From positions 806,001 through 870,000 of the forward strand of contig JANUSC010000052.1 in NCBI GenBank assembly GCA_025200525.1: a DNA stretch of 64,000 nt, read 5' to 3'. A model generated the notes under the pieces. The model searched no databases, was not told where the DNA came from, and worked only from the letters and a program-made list of their open reading frames with translations. The position numbers and the translations under genes were made by a program. The stretch comes from Camellia lanceoleosa (lineage: Eukaryota; Streptophyta; Magnoliopsida; Ericales; Theaceae). Shown piece after piece: positions 33,198-43,577 of the stretch (position 1 is the stretch's first letter; each line of letters starts with the position of its first letter).

Positions 33198-33617
33198 CTA
33201 CTCAATGATAATTGGACGCATCCGGACTCCAAGTGGGATGTCTACTATAGAAGATAGAGTTGCTAAAGCATCAGCAAACCTGTTGTTTTCTCTTAGTAGA
33301 TACGTGAAAGTCAGCTTTTCAAACCTAGAAATCAGAACATCCAGAGTCTGGTGATAAACCTTCATCTTTTCTTCTTTGACTTTCCAGTTTCTATTTGCTT
33401 GAGAAACAACTAAGTTCGAGTCCCCGATAACATCCAACCTTTTTGCCCCTAGTTCTAGGGCTGCTTTTAAACCAGCGATACACGCTTCATATTCTGCTTC
33501 ATTATTGGACACCTTGAACCGGAGTTTGAAGGCTAAAAGTATATGAGAGTCGTCAGGTGCTATCAGCAACACACCTATCCCATAACCGTACTGATTGGAC
33601 GCTCTGTCAAAGTACAT
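33198..33617 (-). pseudogene. E1 archaeal-type RNase H (second RNase H)
   Basis: The order of motifs is MYFDRASNQYGYGIGV, SNNEAEYEACIAGLKAALEL, LDVIGDSNLVVSQ and ENNRFADALATL. This gives the four acidic residues of RNase HI (Asp, Glu, Asp, Asp). The usual Gly after FD is Arg. A second RNase H placed between the Ty3-type RNase H and integrase is the hallmark of the Tat lineage. The stretch itself has no stop but is separated by stops from its neighbours. Confidence 0.85.
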
Positions 33618-33620
33618 CGT

Positions 33621-35005
33621 CTAAGTTTCCTCCTCAACTTGCAAAATGGCTTCATCTGGGAACAGGTATTCCACCGTCTCACCCCCTTCTACTGGGTGAT
33701 CTGCAAGGAACTCCGCTACCGTTCTTCCTTTGACGGACTTGCAGGTAACATACTTGAGATCAAAGTCGGAGAGGAGAAGCAACCAACGAGCTAGCCTACC
33801 CATAAGCCCTAGTTTCTCAAAGAAATCTAATCTCAAAACCAGGATTATAAAATGGGCTAACAAGTAATGCCTCAACTTCCTGGTAATCCATACCAAGGCT
33901 AGATAAGCTTTCTCCAACGGAGTATAGCGGGTCTCATAATCCAGCATTTTCTTGCTCAAGTAGTAGATGGCTTTCTCCATCCTATCTGTAGATTCTTGAG
34001 CGAGCATGTATCCTATAGTGGTGTCTATCACTGATAGGTATAGAATTAAAGGCTTCATCGGCTCTAGCGGCTATAACACAGGTGGATTTTGGAGGTACTG
34101 CTTAATCTACTCAAGAGTGAATTGACATCGATCATCCCATCAGAATTTCTTCCCTTTCTTCAGGAGACCACAAAGTGGTTCACAAGTCAAGGCTTATGAA
34201 TTGCACTTTACCCAGAAAGCCTCACATCTCTTTTTTAGTCCTTGGTGGTGGCATTTCTAGAATGGCCTTGATTTTGAAAGGATCAACTTCGATGTCGCTC
34301 TGTGTGATAAAAAAGCCCAACATTTTCCCTGTTGTTACACTGAAAGTGCATTTCTACATCTTCAACCTCAATTTGTATTCTCTGATTCATTGAAAGAATT
34401 TCTCCAAGGTAGTGTAGTGAGACTCTCTTTCTTTGGACTTGACAATCATGTCGTCCACATATACTTCGACCTCTTTATGGATCATGTCATGCAGAATAGT
34501 GGTCGCAGCCCTCTGATAGGTAGCCCCGACATTCTTCAATCCAAACGGCATAACCCGATAGCAGTAGGTCCCTAACGACATAGTGAATGTGGTTTTCTCT
34601 CTGTCCTAGGATGCCATCAGAATCTGGTTGTACCCGAAAAACCCATCCATAAAGGTAACAATGCATGGCCCACAGTGAAGTCCACTAACTCATCAATGTG
34701 CGGCAGAGGAAAGTCATTCTTCGGACTAGCTCTGTTCAAATCCCTAAAGTACACACACACCCGGATTCTACCATCCTTTTTCGACACTGGGACAACATTG
34801 GCCAACCAAGTTGGATATTTAGATACTAACAAGAAACTTGCCTCGATCTGCTTGGTGACTTCTTTTTTGATTTTCAATGCCCAATCCGGGTGGATTCTAT
34901 GCAACTTCTACTTGATAGGTCGGTCCTCGAGGTCATGAAGGATCCAATATTGTGCAATCTCAGGATCAATTCCAGGCATGTCTTCATAGGACCATGTGAA
35001 AATAT
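33621..35005 (-). pseudogene. E1 reverse transcriptase and Ty3-type RNase H
   Basis: The RT includes MHRIHPDWALKIKKEV, DGRIRVCVYFRDLNRASP, GTYCYRVMPFGLKNVGATYQ and the catalytic EVYVDDMIVKS. RNase H follows (ILYLSVIDTTIGYMLAQES, YYLSKKMLDYETRYTPLEKA, KSVKGRTVAEFLADHP). Stops lie at about 34616, 34386 and 34350, and frames change. The first catalytic Asp of this RNase H is not in its usual place, which fits the known decay of this domain in elements that carry a second RNase H. Confidence 0.87.
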
Positions 35006-35213
35006 CTTTGAAATCTTTTAACAAAATGACTAAGCGCTAGCGCATCTCCGTAGACAACGTGGACCCGATCTGGACCAGACGCGGATCTTTCTCAGTACCC
35101 ACGTTAATAGTAATGATTTCATCAAAACAGGGTTTTGCAAACCTCTCATCCTCTTAATTAATCAAGTTTTTCAAAACTAGAGGAATTCCTTCCACTTCGT
35201 TTTCATTAAAATT

Positions 35214-35789
35214 CTAAAAACATTGGTCAATATAATAAATAAGTGGCATAGAGAAATAGCCAGAATCGACAGCGTTCTCATTCATAAGATCCAAATCTTC
35301 AGTTACAACCGAGTCAAAAGCAAAAGAAAAAGAGGACCTGAACAAGACCTTGGCATCTAGGTTATCACCCCTAGGAATACCAAACTCAGACTCAGAAGAA
35401 CCGAAATCTGATTCCGACTCTACAGACTCAGTGGAATCAAATTCGAGCACATCACCCGACTCAAAACTAGATAGGTAGCCCTCCTCCAGCTGCCAGATAA
35501 GAGATTGTGCTTTTGATACATCCAAAATGCTGCTAGATGGGTTCACACCCTGTTGGTTCCCCATCAAAGAGATGATAAGGTTATCCCCCAAGTTATCTGA
35601 GTCAGCCGCGAGATCTGTAAGGAGACATACCAGTGTTGTCCCTATTCCAAGCTCGCTGTTGTCTGAGTCATTTTCCATGCCTGGTTCAGTTTCAACACTT
35701 GGCTCAGCCTTTTCCTCGGCGTCACTATCTTTCAGTTGTAGGTTGAAGAAGCTTTCAAACTCAGGAACATGTTGCTTTGTGGAATTCAT
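35214..35789 (-). pseudogene. E1 acidic Ser-rich spacer between protease and reverse transcriptase
   Basis: An open frame of 191 residues rich in Glu, Asp and Ser (DSDAEEKAEPSVETEPGMEN, DSTESVESESDFGSSESEFG). E2 has the same spacer at 58733-59236. No domain recognised; it is probably a linker in the polyprotein and likely disordered. Confidence 0.6.
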
Positions 35790-36104
35790 CTAGGGCTTGG
35801 GAAAGCCGCAAAAGGGAAAATCTTCTCCCTCCCGAACAAAGTGGCCATTCAGCATTTCCCAGATTGGCCTGTGAATGAGCTTATAGTGTTTCCCTACCTG
35901 CTTGGCTCTGGCTCTACCTTTGATTTCTTCTCCTTTCCTGATCCAGTCCTCTTTGGTGGGTACATAGCCCAAACCAAAGGCATGTGGATTGTGTCGGACG
36001 TCTGCCAATGCTGTGACACCTTTTTGGCCACTTCTTTCAAGTCCCATTCCTGGTACATGCTGCTGTTTGTTCATGACATAGATAGATTGAACGCTGACAT
36101 ACAT
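35790..36104 (-). pseudogene. E1 G-patch-like segment after protease
   Basis: NKQQHVPGMGLERSGQKGV and HAFGLGYVPTKEDW resemble a G-patch (a glycine-rich RNA-binding motif). E2 reads GMGLGRSGRKG at the same place. A G-patch also follows protease in some retroviruses. The frame ends PFCGFPKP before a stop where E2 reads on. Confidence 0.55.
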
Positions 36105-36128
36105 TCCCTCATCAGCAGCCAGAATGGT

Positions 36129-36796
36129 TTACATTACCGGGGCCTCAGCCAGAGTGAACCATGAGAGAAAAGCATCATCCTCGCCATGTGTAATTTCCAG
36201 TACTAGTGTAATTATCTCTGGTGAGGGATGGATGGATGAATTTCCAAAAACAATCGCCACTCCCTTTTCATAGGGGTACTTCAACATTTGATGGAGAGTA
36301 GAGGAGACTGTTTTCACCTGATGCAGCCAGGGCCTCCCTAGCAGTAAGTTGAAGGTGGCCGAGACATCCAGGACATAGAACTCAACATCCTGCTGAGCTG
36401 GGCCTACTTGGACTTTGATTTGTACCGTGTCCATAAGCTCTCTGCTTGTATTATCATATACCCGAATTACTTGGGTTGTGGGCACGAAGTCTGCCGGTCT
36501 AAGGCCGATGGCATAAGCTGTGCGAGACGGACATAAATTGATAGCCGAACCGGTGTCTATCAACACCACTGGTATCCATTTCTCCCTACACTCAACAGAT
36601 ATATATATATATATATATATAAGGGCTTGTTGTGAGTTGAGCCTTCCAGCAGTAGTTCTTTGTTAGAAAAGGTTAGGGTCGGCCTAGCGTCACCTAGGAA
36701 GACCAATTCCACAAGCTGTTCAGGGGTAGTGTCAATGGACAATTTAGCTTTGTCCATTGTTGATAGTACTGCTTGTCGATGTACTCGGGAGGCCAT
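36129..36796 (-). pseudogene. E1 aspartic protease
   Basis: MVLIDTGSAINLCPSRTA carries the active-site Asp-Thr-Gly, followed by LRPADFVPTTQVIRVYDN and ATFNLLLGRPWLHQ. Upstream, MASRVHRQAVLSTMDKAKLS and TTPEQLVELVFLG are shared with E2. An AT microsatellite (36599-36621) has expanded between these two parts and shifts the frame (YIYIYIY). It would process the gag-pol precursor. Confidence 0.85.
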
Positions 36797-36838
36797 GAGA
36801 AGACCCCAAATTGAGATGTCAGCTTGGATTTTCTTCAG

Positions 36839-37699
36839 TTACTTCAATACTGCCTCTTCTTCCAACTGCTTTTCTTTCTGTTTCTCAACCTCTCTGTCTT
36901 TCCTAGATACCTCAGATTGATTTAAGTGCGGTGGCTTGAAATACCGCCCACTTCTTGTTATGTGATCTATCTCTTTTGCATACCAAGTGTTGTTTGGAAG
37001 GCACTCACCCCAATCCTCGTCGGTGTGGGCAAAATGTAGATCGTTATCATCCCACCATACAACTCCGGCAGCCGACAAATAGTTGTCCAGCTCCGTTCGG
37101 ATCACTTTCACCTCACAAGTATCCCCCGTAGGGTGTTGGGCCATTACAGCTTCCTGGTCATCTTCTACCCTCTCTTATTCAAACTGCTTCAACGCAGCTT
37201 CCTGTTCTATGTCCATAGTGCTTCCAGTGCCCAATTCCTGAGCTGAATTTTCCATGTCAGTGTTCTCTGGCAATTTTCCCTTTTCATCAGCTATTCCACC
37301 CACTACAGCAATTCCTGCTTTCTTTTCTTCCAGTTTTGTTTCAGTTTCTTCCTCCCTGTTCGATTCATCACTCAACCACCTAGAGTTTTCCATTGATCCA
37401 TTCAAATCGAACCAGTCAATCTGCACATCCCCTTGATCTTGTTCATCAAAGAACTGCAAGTTATCTAAGTCCTCCTCAAGTTCTGCCAAATCATCCAAAC
37501 CTTGGCTCAGGCTATCCTCCCTAACTATATTGACCTCCACTATAGTTTGCAATACCACTTCTGGCTTGGCTTGATCAATCGGCACAATGTAGCAGCTTGG
37601 ATCGTACATTCCCTCAGACAAGTCCTCAGAGCACTTAGACAACGAACTCATACTTTCCTTTAAGGCCAACCTCCCTTCTATTGCAACTGTCACCACCAC
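36839..37699 (-). pseudogene. E1 acidic spacer between gag and protease
   Basis: Two frames (37175-37699 and 36839-37144) are rich in Glu and Asp, with shared landmarks in E2 such as HTDEDWG and HITRSGRYFKPPHL. The charged tail (SRKDREVEKQKEKQLEEEA) could form a short coiled coil. Function unknown; it is part of the polyprotein. Confidence 0.6.
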
Positions 37700-37728
37700 A
37701 GGCTTAGGTTAAAGTGTGGATGTGTCCA

Positions 37729-39402
37729 TCATGCACAAATCTGTGCTTTCAGGAATGAACACTCTCGGTCTGGGTAGGTGGAAAGGGGTAATGTATACAC
37801 TGGGGTCGTAGGGATGGCCAGTGTATGGATTAGATTTAGATTTTGAGGTGAGGGAACTTGGTTGTGGATCGGGAGAAGGCTTGTAGTTACATTTGGTTTC
37901 TGGAGAGGTGTGATCACCTTATTGTCAATGAGGTCTTGAATTTCATGACGCAGTCTAAAGAATTGGTTAGTATCGTAACCGTGCTGCTGATGAAACATAT
38001 AGTACTTAGCTAGGTTGTGTTTGGGTAGAAGACGATTAGGTAGTGGGTGAGGCTCTAATGGTTTGAGGTGCCCATTTTTGATCAACACCTTCATAGCTTG
38101 AGATAGGGTCATGTAGAGTTGGGTAAAGGTCCTCTAGGATCGGACAAAGTTGGCTGAAGTTTATGGAGCTGTATTGGCAATGGGATTGGCGGTCTTGGTT
38201 GTGGTGATGACAACACTCACATCTGACAACTACGTAGCTGTGCTACCAATGGTGGTTGCATTAAAACTGTGCACAAAATGCCTCTTTGCCTGCCCTTTCT
38301 CATCAGTAATCAACCCTTGTTTCATGGCATCTTGAATCTGAACCCCCATCTCATGGAGCTCAGTGAATGTGAACAGAGGTAGGATGATCATTTTCTGCAA
38401 CAACTTCCTGTACAGATTACGGACTACCATCCTTATCTGATCTTTCTCAGAAGGCTTGGTGGTCATCATTGAAGCCTTAGCCCTCCATCTCGTCACAAAT
38501 TCTGAGAAGCCCTCATTCGACTCATGGCGCGTTGCCTCGAGATCACGAGTTGTGATCTCGATCTGCGTGTTGTACGAGTATTGAGCAATAAAGGCCTTAT
38601 CTATTTCTTTCCAGTTCTGCTTCATAGAATCCTCCAACTTCGCATACTCTATGGTTGTTATTCTCGACATGGTTCGACCGAAGAGAGACAGTTTTTACAA
38701 TCTGGTCAGGCCCATCAGCCGTAAGATGTCTAAAAACAGCCATAGATGAAACATGGGATCCCCGGAGCCGTCGAATCTATCGATGTACGGCATTTTGAAC
38801 CGATCTAGCAACATCACTACAGAGTCGATATACCTATCTTCTATATTGGGGATGAAGTTAACACCTTGTGCTCTCTTGAATAGCTTCTCCAACTTGTTGA
38901 CCTTAAGCATAGTTGGGTCAACCTCAAATTCAAACGAAGCCTCGATTTGATACACAGGTACTTTGGAGACTTGTGGTGGGATCGGCTCTACCGAATTGCC
39001 CTGATTTTCAGCATGGGCATTAGCAGTATGGGCAGTGGCTCTGGGTGCTGGAATACTCGTAAGAGGTGCATAAGATGCAGAAGCTGCTGCTGGTTGCGGT
39101 TATTGTTGTTGCAACCTGTTTATTACCTCAGCCTGACGTGCTGTGACCTCGACCTGATGAGTAGCGTCTTGCTGCATGGTTTCAACTATTTACTAAAGGT
39201 AGTGGATCAATTCCTCCATACTGACTAGGGGATATTGTGCCATTAGAATAGGTGAGTGCTCTCGCACTGGACTAGATGTAGAAGACTGTCCCTGAGCCTG
39301 ACTGGATGTAGGTGAATTGAGGGGTGACTGCTGTAGAAATTGGACCGGTGAACTCTGCCTGACCCTCCTCCGTTTATTAATCGGTGAGAGCGAAGTAAAC
39401 AC
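37729..39402 (-). pseudogene. E1 gag
   Basis: The N-terminus is Pro/Ser-rich (39193-39402), followed by DGSGDPMFHLWLFLDILRLM (38695-38955). The gag domain is KLEDSMKQNWKEIDKAFIAQ ... FSEFVTRWRAKASMMTTKPS (38230-38670). The zinc-finger region reads KYYMFHQQHGYDTNQFFRLR; E2 has KYCAYHQQHGHDADQCFRLR, so both Cys and one His are lost in E1. Stops separate the three parts. Confidence 0.82.
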
Positions 39403-40182
39403 AGGCTGTCCCCTAACAAGATCTTCGGCTTTGCAAAGCCTTCTGACTTAGGTCCAGAGCACTTGGGGGATATCCGAACTTTCCGAAGCTATGGTGTTAT
39501 ACTACGTAGCAAAAAGAAACAAAGCAAAAAAGAAAGCAGTAGCCAGAAACCGCACAGCACCTCAATTACTGATGTTAAACAACACACAGATGTAATCAAT
39601 GCTATAGAACTGCACTCAACATTGAATTCTTCCCCCAAAACGGATACCAAAAATTGCAATTGATATGCACATTCCTGTACAGTTTCACTGTAAAGTACAT
39701 ACCAGTTAAGTGAGAGCCAAAACACCTCTATGAGGGAGTAGGGATGCCTTGTCCTAGTTTCGTCAGGAACTAGGGTTCACTATTCAAACAATGCGGTTTC
39801 ATCCAATCCTGCATTCTGGTGAGCATCATGTCTTAGTTTGGAACAGTCTCTACGGCTTTACAATATGCAACTAGGCCAAATTGTCAGAAGGGTACCTCAG
39901 CAAGACTACCTAATATACCTCTTGCACGTAACACTGAGAAGTGAAAGGAGGATCAAACGATATAGCGGTAGTCCAGATCCAAGGGTTGTGTTCCCATCAT
40001 GGCAGAGCCCGTGACCGATTAGTCTTTTGGCAAGCTTTTCGGGCAAGCCTCCGGTAAATCGTCCCAGAATAACAAATGGTAAACACAGTGACTTAAACGC
40101 ACCAATGTAAATTCAAATGAAAAATAACATGTAAGTGTAGATAAAATTTCATATCATGAATTTCGAGTCAAGTTCTCTAATT
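39403..40182 (-). other. E1 leader between primer site and gag
   Basis: No reading frame shared with E2, so there is no Ogre-type extra frame upstream of gag. It contains CCTAGTTTCGTCAGGAACTAGG (39753-39774 region), a 7-bp stem with an 8-base loop. A weaker counterpart is in E2 at about 63510-63530. Confidence 0.55.
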
Positions 40183-40200
40183 TCCCCAGTGGAGTCGCCA
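40183..40200 (-). promoter_or_regulatory. primer-binding site of E1, tRNA-Arg type
   Basis: The minus strand reads TGGCGACTCCACTGGGGA, five bases after the LTR end. It is complementary to the 3' end of plant tRNA-Arg as I remember it, the primer described for Ogre/Tat elements. E2 has the same site with two changes at 63849-63866. Confidence 0.8.
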
Positions 40201-43085
40201 GAAACTATAGCTCGACTTTTTCGTGCCCCCTTTCGAAAGACGAATAAGCCCTACAGTATCGGACTCCCGCGGTTTTAAATCTGATTCCACAAGTGCAATG
40301 TGAAATAGATAAACACCAAAGAGTCCCAATCTGACAAATCTTTTGAAAAATTGATTTTGAATCAAATTGCCAAAAATGAACTACTTTGCTAGATACAGAG
40401 TCATGACCTAAATATTTTTGGGAATTTTAGGAAACCCATGACTCGTGCCAAAGGCCACGTGTCCGTTATCACCAAGATTGTCTTAACTCGGGAACTTAGG
40501 TACAAAAAGGGAAGGTCATGAATTGAGCACCCCCACTCACCCGATCAAAGATTGGCCTCTACTAACCATGATATGAATTTTATGTACATTATATGCTCTT
40601 GTTCCAGTTTATTAGGCTAGCATTACTATGTGATGTGCACACACACAAGTATAGACTAACTTGTAAGAATTGGAACACTTGATTCATGTTTATTTTGAAA
40701 ATTGTTTCAAATATGTACCACTTGAAAAAGTGATCGTATATAAACATTACTCAAATTATTCCAATTCAAGCAATAAGCCTTTATCCACATGCATTCAAAC
40801 AGTTTATCATTTAGGCATTTAGCCTCATGGCAAGCATGCTAGAGATAGCAACAATCACACACATCCAATATGCTAAAGCAAGTAAAGGCTCACCTAGTAC
40901 TCTAAGCCAATAAGAGAAATGAGTTAGAAAAATACATGACTCCTAACTATACGATATGACTAATGCAACACGTGCGATATGCAATTACTAGGCTCAGTTA
41001 CTAATATGGAAAATGAAGCAATTTTGATAGCATGCGGTCTAAGCACGTATTCAACGAAGAATTAAACTAATAATGCAAGTTAGAATGATGAATCGAGCCT
41101 TAGTGCATGCAATACAAATGGATGCAAACATGGAGTATGCAAAACAAAACGTGATGTCCCTAAACTAACCATCATAAACTAGTAAATAAAAGGGAGAAAG
41201 ACGTCGGGTTGGAAGACATACACATTATTATAATATTGCGCTCTCACGAAGGAGAGTCCGAATAAACTAACTAGCGAACTAGCTAATTAATTAAAGCTAA
41301 GCTAAGCTATGCTAATTATTACAAAACAAATGAATAAATAGCTAAACTACTTAACTAATTAACTACTCTAGCTAATTAAAATAATTACAAGACGAAATCA
41401 AACAACTAGTTAACTAACTAATTAATTACAACACTTTACAAAATTAACTAGCTACAACTAATTAATTACAACAAATATCTAAGCTAAGTATTTAAACTAA
41501 ACAGGCTCGATATGGGAGGAATGCTCATGCACGTGCTCGGTTTCCACCCGAAAAGGCCACTGTTTTACTTCCAAAAAGTCTCTATTGCATAGTAGAACAC
41601 TTACACTTTTGTCCAGCTCTAGAATAACTATGTTCTGCTTAAAAAACACACTGCTGGATTTTGCATTGGTGGCCGACCGGCCAAGAGTGAGGCCTTGCTG
41701 GCCACCAAAGGTGGCCTGCCAACTATGGAAAGTGATCTGCCGGCCACTGTTGCAGGGTTCATTTTGCTACAACAGAGAACAAACAGAGCATGCACAGGGT
41801 ATTCTGAAGGGTTTGTTTGCACTAATCACCCCTTTTTATCATGAACAGATCAAAGGAGAGACAAAACTTGGTCCATAAACCACCAATTCAAGCAATTTTA
41901 TTGCATGATGGCTTATGAACCAAAGTGTGCAATTTCAATAAATGCAATAAAATAAGACACAAACCTCCTCCCTTTCATGAATTGATCAAGGGAGGTGGTG
42001 ACCTTGGAAACTTGAACCATTTCATCACTAATGAGTATGAAATACCTCAAGTTTCTATTTGTTCAATTAACGTCCGATTGAACACAAAATCACATTCTTA
42101 TCTTGCACCATTTTATTCCCATTTTAATTACTTCATTTTTAATTGCCAACCATCCTGTAATTCATTGAGTCCAACGGTGAGTTTAAGTCCTCTAATGGAA
42201 AGAGGGCTCAAACCAAGAGTTGCTTTGGGCATGAAAGAGACATCATACCGTTGGTAATGAACCCCCTAAGGGATTAAACCATTAAGCATGACATCTCAAT
42301 CTCATGCTCAAACAAACAAGTTGTTTGAACCACTTTTAAAGCAAAACAAAAGCCAAGAAAGGAAGGAGGTTGTAGAGGTGATTAAAAGTCATCACAAGTA
42401 TGGAAAGGCATAAATAAATGCAATCAACTCAAAGAAGATGGTGTCTTAGGCCTAAAACACCAAACTCATGAGAACAATTACACTATAAGCATGCAAAACA
42501 AAGCTCAAATGCAACTATTAACAAAAAATAGTCCTAAAATAGCCTAAACATAGTCCTAAAACATACTGGAATTAAACAAAAATAACTAGATTAATATGCT
42601 AAAACATGGCACAAGCTAGGCTAGTAAGCAAGATACAAGGAGGGAAGGCTAACTCCTCCAAATTTGGCCTTCAAAACATGATTTTGGTCACTGAAATAAC
42701 TCTGAAAAACTGTGTTTAAAAGCTTAAAAGCAGATAGTAAAAGGATGGGAAACACAAGGGGAAAGGCCTCCAAAACAAGGTGCAAAGAAGGGTGAACCAC
42801 CCCTCAACCTTTAATGGCCTTAAAACCCAAGTCTCAGGCAAAAAATACAGAGTTCTTATAGCCCCAAAAAAGTAGGAAAATAGCAAGAAAAAGAGTAGTT
42901 GAAGCAAGTAAAAAGACAAAGCTTTATACCTTTTAAAGAGGAAATCAATTCCATGCAATAAAACCAAGCAAACACACCCTTAAGAGCTCAAACAAGGCTC
43001 AAAGATACCTCAGCTCAAAGATGAGAAGGTTTGGTTTAGAGTGTATTGGCAAAAGTGAAGAGTGTATAGGCAAAGGTTGAGAAAT

Positions 43086-43090
<5 letters not shown>

Positions 43091-43123
<33 letters not shown>
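43091..43123. repeat. (AG)n microsatellite
   Basis: About 16 AG units just downstream, in the element sense, of the LTR TATA box. Shorter GA runs stand at the same place in the other LTR copies. Confidence 0.9.
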
Positions 43124-43127
<4 letters not shown>

Positions 43128-43194
43128 ATTGTAGAGAAAGGAAAAATTTTGCTCCAAAATTTTTCTTACCTTAAAACAAGAGAGGGAGGTCTCG

Positions 43195-43405
43195 TATATA
43201 TAGAAAACATGACCTTCCCTCAAGAACATTCAACCATACACGTGGGAGCAGATGAAAGCATCTATACAAATAGCTGGCACAATTGTCACAAAATATCAGC
43301 AAAAGACACTAGTGGCTGGAAGGCCACATCAATGGCCAGCAACCAAAAGTGATGGTTGATAGCCCAAAGAGGTGGCCAATAGGCCACCAGGGGTTACAAG
43401 CTTGA
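43195..43405 (-). promoter_or_regulatory. LTR promoter of E1: TATA box with GGCC cluster upstream
   Basis: TATATATAG (43195-43203) reads as CTATATATA on the minus strand. The cluster at 43310-43405 (GTGGCTGGAAGGCCAC, GGTGGCCAATAGGCCACC) stands about 110-200 bases upstream on the minus strand. The E2 LTR has the same layout (44866-44874 and 44980-45085). Confidence 0.6.
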
Positions 43406-43577
43406 AAAGCTAGGGTTTTGGTCCAAAAACAAGTTAACAGGTGTGCAAGTTTGAAAGGATTAAAGCTGTGGCATTCCCCTGAGGACTTCGAGCACTTGAC
43501 AAGCATATACACTCATCATTAGGTGTGCAAGCGATGGCGTCCAAGTCGTAAGGGCCGTAAAAAATGGGGTGTCTACA

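Larger units (their letters stand above)
14829..43577 (-). mobile_element. E1: complete Tat-lineage Ty3/gypsy element with two antisense genes
   Basis: E1 spans about 28.7 kb, including 6.7 kb of nested LTR sequence. On the minus strand the order is 5' LTR (40206-43577), tRNA-Arg-type primer site, gag, spacer, protease, G-patch-like part, spacer, RT, RNase H, archaeal-type RNase H, integrase, the antisense DUF7745-like and PMD genes, tandem arrays, polypurine tract and 3' LTR (14829-17199). It is flanked by a perfect GTACC duplication. A second RNase H and a tRNA-Arg primer site are hallmarks of the Tat lineage, and antisense extra frames occur in some of its members. There is no extra frame upstream of gag, unlike Ogre. 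All coding parts are broken, and the LTRs differ at roughly 10% of the first 260 positions by hand count. Confidence 0.88.
40206..43577 (-). repeat. 5' LTR of E1
   Basis: 3372 bp. The plus-strand start is TATAGCTCGAC (the usual TGTAG end has a G-to-A change) and the end is GTGTCTACA. It is the fullest copy of the family in the window. It contains GGCC clusters at 41663-41755 and 43310-43405, a TATA box at 43195-43203 and an (AG)n run at 43091-43123. The TATA position means a short U3 of about 370 bp and a very long transcribed part. Confidence 0.88.
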
